From Methylococcaceae bacterium (lineage in GTDB: Bacteria; Pseudomonadota; Gammaproteobacteria; Methylococcales; Methylomonadaceae): a DNA stretch of 8,684 nucleotides. Positions 1-5,714 of the stretch are shown piece after piece. Under the pieces are notes generated by a model. The model was not told the DNA's origin and did no database searches. It was given only the letters and a program-made list of their open reading frames with translations. The stretch is taken from assembly GCA_021647145.1 (NCBI GenBank), contig JAKIVF010000136.1, forward strand, positions 1 to 8,684, written 5' to 3'. The position numbers were made by a program, and so were the translations under genes. How positions within the stretch are numbered: position 1 is the stretch's first letter; every line of letters starts with the position of its first letter.

Positions 1-40
1 TTTTAAATTCAGCACTGTAGGTGGTTCTTTTTTTGCTCAT
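1..40 (-). CDS. IS3-type transposase OrfA, N-terminal 13 residues (cut by window edge)
   Basis: The minus strand from 40 reads MSKKRTTYSAEFK and continues out of the window. The pattern of basic residues followed by Y-S-x-E-F-K is typical of the start of the helix-turn-helix protein OrfA (HTH_Tnp_1 type) of IS3-family elements, which binds the element ends and is fused to the DDE integrase OrfB by frameshifting. A good ribosome binding site (GGAG, 7 bases before the ATG, within CTGGAGCGGAAAA) supports this start, and an in-frame TAG lies upstream at 71-73. Only 13 codons are visible, so whether the transposase is intact, frameshifted or decayed cannot be told. Other families with the same HTH (for example IS66 accessory proteins) are possible but less likely. 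Confidence 0.72.
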   Translation of the reverse strand, partial: MSKKRTTYSAEFK

Positions 41-63
41 TTTTCCGCTCCAGTTTTTTAGAA

Positions 64-92
64 ATAGTAACTAAATTGGAATAAGATGTCTT
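64..92 (-). promoter_or_regulatory. Candidate transposase promoter
   Basis: On the minus strand, AAGACA (92-87) and TACTAT (69-64) are separated by exactly 17 bases. Each matches the sigma-70 consensus at four of six positions. The predicted start of transcription would lie about 15-20 bases upstream of the OrfA ATG at 40. In AT-rich DNA a match of this quality can arise by chance. Confidence 0.3.
78..88 (+). promoter_or_regulatory. Possible IS-supplied ribosome binding site and start codon
   Basis: GGA at 78-80, in TTGGAATAAGATG, is 5 bases before ATG 86, which is in frame with the thioredoxin-like gene. If used, translation starts inside the insertion sequence and adds 15 residues (MSWFCCLNLLGYYTS) to the protein. 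The site is weak and the use of this start is an inference. Confidence 0.3.
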
Positions 93-130
93 GGTTCTGT
101 TGTCTGAATTTGTTGGGGTATTATACTTCT

Positions 131-691
131 ATGGTTTCATTAAATCCCCCTGTCTGTGATTTTGGTGCAAAAGCTCCCTCCTTTGATTTACCAGGTACAG
201 ATAATAAAAACTGGACATTAGAAAAATGTATGGGCACAAAAGGTTTGCTAATCATGTTTATCTGTAACCACTGTCCTTATGTAAAAGCAATACATCAGCG
301 TATTTTAAGAGACACAATAGAGCTTAAATCATTAGGCATTGCCTCTGTAGCTATTTCTTCTAACGATACAATTGAATATCCAGAAGATTCTTTTGAAAAC
401 ATGCAACGTATAGCCAAGGAGTTAAATTTTAATTTTCCTTACTTATTAGACGAAAGCCAAGATGTAGCAAAAAAATATGGTGCCGTCTGTACCCCAGATT
501 TTTTTGGTTATAACAAAAACAAGGAGCTGCAGTACAGAGGCAGACTTGATGCTAGTAACAAGCAAGTAGCACCCGATACTGTTAAACGAGATTTATTTGA
601 TGCAATGAAACAAGTTGCTCAAACGGGCCATGGACCAAAAGAACAAATTGCTAGCATTGGATGCTCAATAAAATGGAAATCAACTTCATAA
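131..691 (+). CDS. Thioredoxin-family (peroxiredoxin-like) protein
   Basis: A 186-residue thioredoxin-fold protein of the AhpC/TSA-like 'thioredoxin family protein' group. Numbered from ATG 131, it has a CNHC motif followed by PYV at residues 45-51 in the active-site position. It also has V-C-T-P-D-F-F at 119-125, which carries the loop proline, and ends in a conserved-looking G-C-S-I-K-W-K. The likely role is cytoplasmic thiol redox chemistry or peroxide handling; the substrate is unknown. No signal peptide is seen. The reading frame is open back to an ATG at 86, but I chose 131. The family normally starts MVSLN-like, and residues from 86-130 (MSWFCCLNLLGYYTS) lie in what looks like the end of an insertion sequence. 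A weak GGGG at 115-118 is the only Shine-Dalgarno-like sequence for 131, while the 86 start has a better one, so a chimeric protein starting at 86 is possible. It converges on the Crp/Fnr gene with 4 bases between the stop codons. Confidence 0.85.
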   Translation: MVSLNPPVCDFGAKAPSFDLPGTDNKNWTLEKCMGTKGLLIMFICNHCPYVKAIHQRILRDTIELKSLGIASVAISSNDTIEYPEDSFENMQRIAKELNFNFPYLLDESQDVAKKYGAVCTPDFFGYNKNKELQYRGRLDASNKQVAPDTVKRDLFDAMKQVAQTGHGPKEQIASIGCSIKWKSTS

Positions 692-695
692 TCAA

Positions 696-1442
696 TCAAG
701 CTACATCAGAAATTTCACAACTATCTAATTCTAGAAAATCCATACCAACTAAAGTAGCAAGTTTTTCACAGTCCAAAAGCTTAAGTTCATGTTTATGCAA
801 AGATAACAAATTATCTTGTTCCAGTTTATGAAGCGTTCGGTTGACGTGAATTACACTCATTCCTAATGTATCAGCAATGTCTTCCTGCTTAAATGGAAAA
901 GGAATAACATGGGCTTTGTTTAAACCTCGTGATTTTAAACGCTGATATAACTCAAATGCCATAAATGAAATTTTCTCACGTGCACTTCCATGAGCAATAT
1001 TCACCATATAATGTTCTGCCAATTTTTTTTCAGACTCTTCTTCCCAAATAAGTTTTATAAACAACTCTGGATATCGACCGCACATCTGTAATAAATCAGG
1101 CACACAACAAACAATAGAATCTTGCAATGTCATTGCAGAATAAGAAAAAGGTTTATTTAAATCAGTTTGAAAACCAAACACATCTCCGGGCAAAACAGAA
1201 CGTAAAACCTGTCGTTTGCCTTGTGCAGAAACTTGAGTTAAAAGTATCCAGCCTTGACGTAAAATATAAGTTTTAACAGGACTTTCACCTTGATAAAATA
1301 CATATTGTTTGGCAGGCAAATTTTGTGACTTTAGAGGATGAAACTCTCTATCCTGATTAAGGATTGTCTCTATTCCGGAACAAACCCCATAATGATTTCT
1401 TGGACAGTTTTTACAAAATACAACTGAGTTATTCATCCCCAT
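696..1442 (-). CDS. Crp/Fnr-family regulator with FNR-type iron-sulfur cysteines
   Basis: A 248-residue cytoplasmic transcription regulator. The order is an N-terminal cysteine segment (C10-x2-C13-x7-C21), a cyclic-nucleotide-like beta-roll (about 40-125), a dimerisation helix (about 126-155) and a C-terminal helix-turn-helix (about 183-215). C112 sits in V-C-C-V-P, the position of FNR Cys122 (V-C-E-I-P), so all four ligands for an oxygen-labile 4Fe-4S cluster appear present. The CX2CX7C spacing is that of FnrN/FnrL proteins rather than the CX2CX5C of E. coli FNR. C113 and C121 are extra. The recognition helix reads S-V-I-H-V-N-R, where FNR has T-V-E-T-I-S-R. The base-reading Glu209 and Ser212 are replaced by Ile198 and Asn201, while Arg202 is kept, so its target site may not be TTGAT-N4-ATCAA. 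The start at 1442 has AAGGAGAGG (1453-1445) just upstream; Met3 is a weaker alternative. It probably controls genes by oxygen or nitric oxide, including perhaps the divergent small gene. Confidence 0.88.
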   Translation of the reverse strand: MGMNNSVVFCKNCPRNHYGVCSGIETILNQDREFHPLKSQNLPAKQYVFYQGESPVKTYILRQGWILLTQVSAQGKRQVLRSVLPGDVFGFQTDLNKPFSYSAMTLQDSIVCCVPDLLQMCGRYPELFIKLIWEEESEKKLAEHYMVNIAHGSAREKISFMAFELYQRLKSRGLNKAHVIPFPFKQEDIADTLGMSVIHVNRTLHKLEQDNLLSLHKHELKLLDCEKLATLVGMDFLELDSCEISDVA

Positions 1443-1444
1443 AA

Positions 1445-1453
1445 CCTCTCCTT
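1445..1453 (-). promoter_or_regulatory. Ribosome binding site of the Crp/Fnr-type gene
   Basis: The minus strand reads AAGGAGAGG, with the AAGGAG core 5 bases before the ATG at 1442. This favours the first Met over the second in-frame ATG two codons later. Confidence 0.7.
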
Positions 1454-1607
1454 GAGTAACAATATTTTCTAAATACAGAAACCCTCTACTAAATTTACTT
1501 ATTTATCATTAATTCAAACAGTTTATTATTTAAATAAATGTATAACAGTTCAATATTTTGGACTTTGTATACTTTATATTTATTCGTTTATTAATATTTT
1601 AGAAAAC

Positions 1608-1621
1608 TTAATCTATGTTAA
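1608..1621 (+). promoter_or_regulatory. Possible Crp/Fnr-type operator at -41.5
   Basis: TTAAT-CTAT-GTTAA has the 5-4-5 layout of FNR boxes and matches TTGAT-N4-ATCAA at 7 of 10 positions. Its centre (1614.5) is exactly 41.5 bases upstream of the transcription start predicted from the TATAAT at 1644-1649, the classic position for class II activation by Crp/Fnr proteins. The region is very AT-rich, so a chance match is quite possible. Confidence 0.35.
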
Positions 1622-1643
1622 TTCTAATAGTTTCAATAAGGTA

Positions 1644-1649
1644 TATAAT
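1644..1649 (+). promoter_or_regulatory. Candidate -10 element upstream of the Cys-rich gene
   Basis: A perfect TATAAT reading towards the small gene at 1717. No good -35 is present 16-18 bases upstream (TTCTAA-like at best), which would fit a promoter that needs an activator. The predicted leader is about 60 bases. Confidence 0.4.
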
Positions 1650-1672
1650 TCAATGAACTTGAGCTGAATTAT
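1645..1672 (+). repeat. 8-bp inverted repeat overlapping the -10 element
   Basis: ATAATTCA (1645-1652) and TGAATTAT (1665-1672) are perfect inverted copies separated by 12 bases. The repeat begins within the TATAAT and spans the predicted transcription start, where a repressor site would be expected. A weak leader hairpin is the alternative. In this AT-rich context it may be chance. Confidence 0.35.
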
Positions 1673-1716
1673 CTTACTCAGGAATATTTGACGATACATA
1701 TTTACGAGGTGGCATT

Positions 1717-1935
1717 ATGCAAACTGCAAGAATAGTTAAGAAAAATGAAAATAATTTTTCAAACAATATTATTGAGTTTAAATTTAAACCTGCAGTTATT
1801 CAACAACAAATAAAGATAAAGCAACAGGATACAAAAAAAGCGTGTTTTCAAACCGACGAACGCTACTTCTGTAAGGACACCCAATGTAGTTGTGCAAAAG
1901 AATGCAAAAAACTTATTGCGGCATGGATGCGGTAA
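1717..1935 (+). CDS. Small cysteine-rich protein of unknown function
   Basis: A 72-residue protein. The first 40 residues are rich in Lys, Asn, Gln and Ile and look poorly structured. The C-terminal 30 residues hold all five cysteines: C43, C52, C57, C59 and C63, spaced C-x8-C-x4-C-x-C-x3-C, followed by K-K-L-I-A-A-W-M-R. This looks like a small metal or iron-sulfur binding domain; no exact family is recognised with confidence. No signal peptide or membrane segment is seen, so it should be cytoplasmic. The start is well supported by GAGGTGG (1706-1712), with GAGG 7 bases before the ATG. It is transcribed away from the Crp/Fnr-type gene across a 274-bp intergenic region with a candidate activator site, so regulation by that protein is likely but inferred. 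It is followed by non-coding DNA and is probably expressed alone. Confidence 0.75.
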   Translation: MQTARIVKKNENNFSNNIIEFKFKPAVIQQQIKIKQQDTKKACFQTDERYFCKDTQCSCAKECKKLIAAWMR

Positions 1936-2200
1936 CTATCATAAAAAATAACTAATAAATCAAGAAAAAGTAAAAATAATAGATAATACAAAAAATAAAA
2001 AATGATCTAAATAATATACGCGTGATCGCGCAAAGTGATTTTTTTGCACTATTTTTAACTGCTATCCCAAATCCCCCACAAAACCAAAACCCAACAAATT
2101 TATTTATGACGGGTACTCCTAATGTAACAGTATTATTGTCTAATATTTAAGTAAATGATAGGGTACAGTTTACTAGGCATTCTCCTCGTTTTAGTTAACC
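1936..2200. other. AT-rich intergenic region
   Basis: No gene is seen in these 265 bases. The left half (about 1943-2017) is almost only A and T. CGCG-TGAT-CGCG at 2020-2030 could form only a 4-bp stem, and no hairpin plus T-run good enough to be called a terminator follows the Cys-rich gene. A G-free, C-tract-containing stretch lies at about 2064-2106. TTGTCT at 2136-2141 with TAGGGT at 2159-2164 (17 apart) is the only promoter-like pair before the next gene and is poor. Confidence 0.5.
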
Positions 2201-3376
2201 ATGATTAAACACAAACTTAACCCTACTCTTCTAAACCAAATTGATTTAGTTCTTTTTGAAGAAGGAAATTTCACACCTTTAAACTGGATGCTAAGGTACG
2301 GACATTTAGATGTTCTTGCTTATTCAAAATGGAAAGAAGGAAAAATAGAGTATTTAGAAGACACGTTTACAACTCCAAGGGATAATATAATAACGATTCT
2401 AGAAAATATCAAAGAATATCTGTCTATCCAAAAGCTGGAGCCAGATCAATATAGCTATACATCCCAGGCCAGCCAGGCACTGCATATTTGTCGATCACCA
2501 ACCAACGAAAGAATTTTTACAACGATTTATCAACCCACTCAGGATCGTGTACAAATGGATTTGTTTTTTGATAACACACAAGCAATCACTGTTTCAAATT
2601 TGATAGCAGCGATAGTTGATAGACAGACTAATGAAACTGAAGATTTAATGGAAAAACTGGAATATTTAGACTTAGAGAAACACAAGAAACTTTCCCAGTT
2701 ATTGACCTATGAAAAAGAAATAATGCATGGAAAAATAACAAGTGAGGAAAAGATAAAATTAATAAAGGTTCTATCATCATTAGCTTATGAACATTTACAT
2801 AGATATACACACGACTTTATAACCCCCTTATGGCATAGGGTTTCAAATGATATCAGTGATATTGCTTTTGATTCTAAAACACCAGATTTTCACATAAGCT
2901 TTACTGCCTACCAAGGGTTTCAATGGCAAGGGGTGATAGAGTCAATTAAGAGGGAAAAGAACTGGACTCAATACCCTATTTTAATCTTTCGATATGCTGA
3001 AGCATGTTTCAAACTGAATAGAGAAAAAGATGGGATTGCCTATTGGTTTAAACTGTTTGTCTTATTTCCACAACAAGCAGAACACTTTGTTAAAAAAAGT
3101 AGTCATCAGAAAATAATATTTGATTGGCAATGTTTTACTGAATTAGATCCAGAACTTGAACCCTCCTCATTCCCTGCCTGGATACTGATGAAAACACCCG
3201 CACTTGCAAAAAACACACTAGTTTTTGAAGAAAATACCTGCCAGACTTTAGCATTAATCAACAGTCTAGTTTGTAACGCTGAAAATAAATTAAATGTTGA
3301 TCTACGGGCTAAGTTACAGCAAACTAACCCTAATTTTTTTGTTCATTATATGAGAAATATCAACGGCTATAAATGA
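2201..3376 (+). CDS. Conserved-looking hypothetical protein, 391 aa
   Basis: Function not recognised. It is a soluble-looking protein with no signal peptide or membrane segment, and two apparent parts. The N-terminal part (about 1-60) has a motif-like stretch, F-T-P-L-N-W-M-L-R-Y-G-H-L (24-36), then Y-x3-K-x3-G-K-I-E-Y-L (41-52), which reads like a small helical recognition module. The middle (about 82-175) contains F-T-T-I-Y-Q-P-T-Q-D-R (106-116) followed by a hydrophobic M-D-L-F-F-D. The C-terminal part (about 230-300) is helical: I-L-I-F-R-Y-A-E-A-C-F-K-L-N-R (260-274) and W-F-K-L-F-V-L-F-P (282-290) resemble a pair of TPR-like helices. The overall look is that of an uncharacterised proteobacterial family I believe exists but cannot name. 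The ATG at 2201 follows an in-frame stop (TAG 2192-2194) and lacks a clear Shine-Dalgarno sequence; Met30 is the next alternative. It stands alone, converging on the signalling operon. Confidence 0.75.
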   Translation: MIKHKLNPTLLNQIDLVLFEEGNFTPLNWMLRYGHLDVLAYSKWKEGKIEYLEDTFTTPRDNIITILENIKEYLSIQKLEPDQYSYTSQASQALHICRSPTNERIFTTIYQPTQDRVQMDLFFDNTQAITVSNLIAAIVDRQTNETEDLMEKLEYLDLEKHKKLSQLLTYEKEIMHGKITSEEKIKLIKVLSSLAYEHLHRYTHDFITPLWHRVSNDISDIAFDSKTPDFHISFTAYQGFQWQGVIESIKREKNWTQYPILIFRYAEACFKLNREKDGIAYWFKLFVLFPQQAEHFVKKSSHQKIIFDWQCFTELDPELEPSSFPAWILMKTPALAKNTLVFEENTCQTLALINSLVCNAENKLNVDLRAKLQQTNPNFFVHYMRNINGYK

Positions 3377-3597
3377 CTTGTCCTCTTAAACTAGTACTAA
3401 GATAGCATTAAAAAATGAGGAAAAAAAAATGAAAAACCAAATTGATTTTAGCATTTGTTAGTTGTGAGCAACCGTTTCTTTCGCCCAATGTGAGTTGATA
3501 TGTTTTGTTCTTAACCAGTTCTGATCTTTTCTGCCCTAAACGCTTTTTTAGTAATCAGGACTAGCAGGTTTTTATTGCTATCAACTGAAATATTTCC
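3377..3597. other. Spacer between convergent genes
   Basis: No established gene is seen in these 221 bases. GTTG-TGAG-CAAC (3461-3472) followed by CGTTTCTTT is the nearest thing to a terminator for the upstream plus-strand gene, but a 4-bp stem is too short to call. For the minus-strand operon no hairpin with a T-run is seen just past the stop codon. A 10-codon reading frame with a ribosome binding site lies at 3429-3461. Confidence 0.5.
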
Positions 3598-5703
3598 TTA
3601 AGAAGCTAACTTTTGTAGATTTAAAATCAATAGCTCTTTAAACTGCTTAGCTTCCACTGGAGGGCTAGCCAAAAAACCTTGATACTCATCACAATCACTG
3701 TTTTGTAAAAAATACAAATGATGTATTGTTTCAATACCTTCCGCAACAACACTTAGATTTAATGACTTAGCCATGGCAATAATTAAACTTGCTAATTCAC
3801 CATTTTCACCCTCTGCATTAATATCCTTGATAAATGCACGATCTACTTTTAAAGTATCAAGGGGCAACTGATTTAAAAAACTGAGAGAGGAGAATCCCGT
3901 TCCAAAATCATCCATGGATATCCGCATTCCCATGTCTCTAAAGGCATTTAAAAACCGAATGGTTTTATCAATATCAGTTATAGTACAACTTTCAGTAATT
4001 TCTAATTCTACAAATTGTGGAGTAATTCCCGAGTCTATTAATGCTTTTTGAATACCATCAACAAAGCCTTTAGAATGAAACTGTTTAGCTGATATATTAA
4101 TACTAACAATCAAATCAGAAAACCCTTCTTGATGCCATTTAGAGGTTTGTTTACAGGCCTCCTCCAGTATCCACATGCCCATTGGAACTATTAACCCAGT
4201 TTCTTCGGCGATAGGAACAAAATCTGTTGGAGGAATCAGTCCTTTTTCTGGGTGCTGCCAACGTATCAAAGCTTCCATCCCCATAATTTTATCCGTTTTA
4301 ACACAAACTTTAGGCTGATAATGAACAACGAGTTCATTTTTTTCTAGCGCCTTACGTAATTCATTTTCAAGAATTAACATCTGATGCGCACGAGATTTCA
4401 TCTCCTTATTATAAAAACTAAATCGATTGCCCCCCTCTTCTTTTGATTTATACATTGCCAAATCAGCTTGTTTAATTAGGCTCTCTTTATGACGATTCTC
4501 GTTTGAAGATATTGAAATACCAATACTACCAGCGCTAATTAATTCATTTCCTTGTATAATATGTGTCGTCAATAAAGCATCAAGCGTTTTTCTAGCAACT
4601 TCAAGTACACCTTCTTCTGATAAAACACCTTCAATCACTAAAGCAAATTCATCACCACCCAGCCTTGATATCGTATCAGCTGATCGTGTGGATTTTTTTA
4701 AAGAGTCCGCTACAGATTGAAGAAAAAGATCACCTATATCATGCCCTAATGAATCGTTAATTTTCTTAAATCTATCAAGATCAATAAGAAAAACAGCGAC
4801 CTCTTCTTCACTTCGCCCTGCTCTTTCCAGAGCATGGTTAAGGCGATCATGAAATAGTGTTCTATTGGGTAGATCGGTTAGGCTGTCATAATAAGCTAAA
4901 TGTTGTATTTTTTCTTGGGCAAGGTGTCTTTCAGTTATATCCTGTGCAATGCCAAGCATTCGGATAACTTGCCCTTCCTCATTCTTAATTAACTCTGCAT
5001 GTTGATGAATATATTTAAACTCACCATTAGGTAAGAGAACTCTATGTTCAATGCTGTAAGGTTCACCGTCGCTTAAGGATTTTCGAGTCGCGTAATCAAT
5101 TTTGTCTTGATCATCTTCATAAACTTTATCTAAAAACCGTTCATAGTTGATTTCTTTTACTTCAGAAGATAATCCATAAATATTGAACACTTCATCCGAC
5201 CAATAAAGGTGGTTATTCTTAAGATCCCAGTCCCAATACCCTAATCGTGCAACTTTATGGGCATGCACCAGACGAAGCTGATGGTTAAACAATGCAACAT
5301 CTGTTTCATGGGTTTTTAATCCATGCCTGACGCGTTGTTTAAAAATAGGTAAATTAACAGGTTTTACAACAAAATCTGTTGCACCTGCATCGAATGATTT
5401 TTCTACTGACTCAATATCATCTAAAGCGGTTAACATGATAATCGGAACATTGAGCTTATGTTCTTGCATACGTAGAGCAATACAAGCATCATACCCACCC
5501 ATAACAGGCATCATAACATCCATAACGATCAAGCTAAAAATATGCTTGTTGGCCATCTCGATTGCTTGCTGACCATTCTCGACTGTAAGCACTGAATACC
5601 CTTCATTTTCTAGTGCTTTTTTAATATAAAGCCGATTAACCAACTCATCATCTACTACAAGAATAAGAATATCATCACTTTTAATAAACTGACTTTCTAA
5701 CAT
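3598..5703 (-). CDS. Response regulator with PAS, GGDEF and EAL domains (cyclic-di-GMP enzyme)
   Basis: A 701-residue cytoplasmic response regulator that makes and/or breaks cyclic-di-GMP. Domains in order are REC (about 11-130), PAS (about 150-260), GGDEF (about 265-430) and EAL (about 440-695). REC has acidic D18-D19, phosphoacceptor D62 in M-D-V-M-M-P, T92 and K114. GGDEF is intact (349-353) and is preceded by the inhibitory-site R340-S-A-D343 exactly five residues upstream, so product inhibition is expected. EAL is intact (E477-A-L), with N536, L-E-I-T-E-S (567-572), D-D-F-G-T-G (598-603), K619-V-D621 and A-E-G-I-E-T (654-659), so phosphodiesterase activity is also likely. No active-site residue appears missing. 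Its ATG overlaps the stop codon of the upstream hybrid kinase (TAATG), with AAGGA 6 bases before. That makes it the natural receiver of that kinase's phosphorelay. Which activity dominates cannot be read from sequence. Confidence 0.93.
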   Translation of the reverse strand: MLESQFIKSDDILILVVDDELVNRLYIKKALENEGYSVLTVENGQQAIEMANKHIFSLIVMDVMMPVMGGYDACIALRMQEHKLNVPIIMLTALDDIESVEKSFDAGATDFVVKPVNLPIFKQRVRHGLKTHETDVALFNHQLRLVHAHKVARLGYWDWDLKNNHLYWSDEVFNIYGLSSEVKEINYERFLDKVYEDDQDKIDYATRKSLSDGEPYSIEHRVLLPNGEFKYIHQHAELIKNEEGQVIRMLGIAQDITERHLAQEKIQHLAYYDSLTDLPNRTLFHDRLNHALERAGRSEEEVAVFLIDLDRFKKINDSLGHDIGDLFLQSVADSLKKSTRSADTISRLGGDEFALVIEGVLSEEGVLEVARKTLDALLTTHIIQGNELISAGSIGISISSNENRHKESLIKQADLAMYKSKEEGGNRFSFYNKEMKSRAHQMLILENELRKALEKNELVVHYQPKVCVKTDKIMGMEALIRWQHPEKGLIPPTDFVPIAEETGLIVPMGMWILEEACKQTSKWHQEGFSDLIVSINISAKQFHSKGFVDGIQKALIDSGITPQFVELEITESCTITDIDKTIRFLNAFRDMGMRISMDDFGTGFSSLSFLNQLPLDTLKVDRAFIKDINAEGENGELASLIIAMAKSLNLSVVAEGIETIHHLYFLQNSDCDEYQGFLASPPVEAKQFKELLILNLQKLAS

Positions 5704-5714
5704 TAGATTTCCTT
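5701..5714 (-). promoter_or_regulatory. Ribosome binding site and TAATG stop/start overlap
   Basis: The minus strand reads AAGGA-AATCTA-ATG, with the kinase stop TAA (5705-5703) sharing one base with the regulator ATG (5703-5701). The Shine-Dalgarno sequence lies inside the last kinase codons (E-K-E-I). This arrangement predicts translational coupling and a fixed ratio of the two proteins. Confidence 0.8.

Larger units (their letters stand above)
1..127 (-). mobile_element. End of an insertion sequence (IS3-type), partial
   Basis: Read on the minus strand, this stretch contains the start of a transposase OrfA (40 to 1) and about 85 bases of upstream sequence. The outermost part on the minus strand (about 119 down to 98) reads ACCCCAACAAATTCAGACAA. 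This fits the general look of IS3-family tips, where a short start is followed by a C-run and then a GACA-like block; that comparison is from memory. The exact tip is not certain and lies somewhere around 119-130, because the other inverted repeat and the target duplication are outside the window. The rest of the element continues to the left of position 1. The element type is inferred mainly from the OrfA N-terminus. Confidence 0.6.

Noticed and set aside
100..127. TTGTCT (100-105) and TATACT (122-127), 16 apart, as an IS junction promoter for the thioredoxin-like gene
   Set aside because: The predicted transcription start (about 134) falls inside the start codon region, so it could not give a normal message for ATG 131.
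86..130. N-terminal extension MSWFCCLNLLGYYTS of the thioredoxin-like protein
   Set aside because: It lies in the presumed IS end, and the family starts at the MVSLN-like Met at 131. It is kept only as a possible chimeric start.
1526..1537. Perfect 12-bp palindrome TTATTTAAATAA in the divergent intergenic region
   Set aside because: It is made only of A and T, in DNA where such palindromes are common, and no promoter element is placed convincingly around it.
1517..1550. Direct repeat AACAGTT at 1517-1523 and 1544-1550
   Set aside because: Seven bases in an AT-rich region, spaced 27 apart, with no further copies; too weak to call an operator.
2628..2810. 60-residue minus-strand frame inside the 391-aa gene
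   Set aside because: Shadow of the real coding frame, low-complexity hydrophobic translation and no ribosome binding site seen.
2850..2862. 13-base palindrome ATATCA-G-TGATAT
   Set aside because: It lies within codons for N-D-I-S-D-I and is explained by the protein sequence.
3461..3472. GTTG-TGAG-CAAC hairpin followed by CGTTTCTTT as a terminator
   Set aside because: A 4-bp stem with an interrupted T-run is too weak.
3493..3586. 8-bp inverted repeat AGTTGATA (3493-3500) / TATCAACT (3579-3586) as a tiny mobile element
   Set aside because: The match does not extend, no target duplication is seen and the interior has no mobile-element look.
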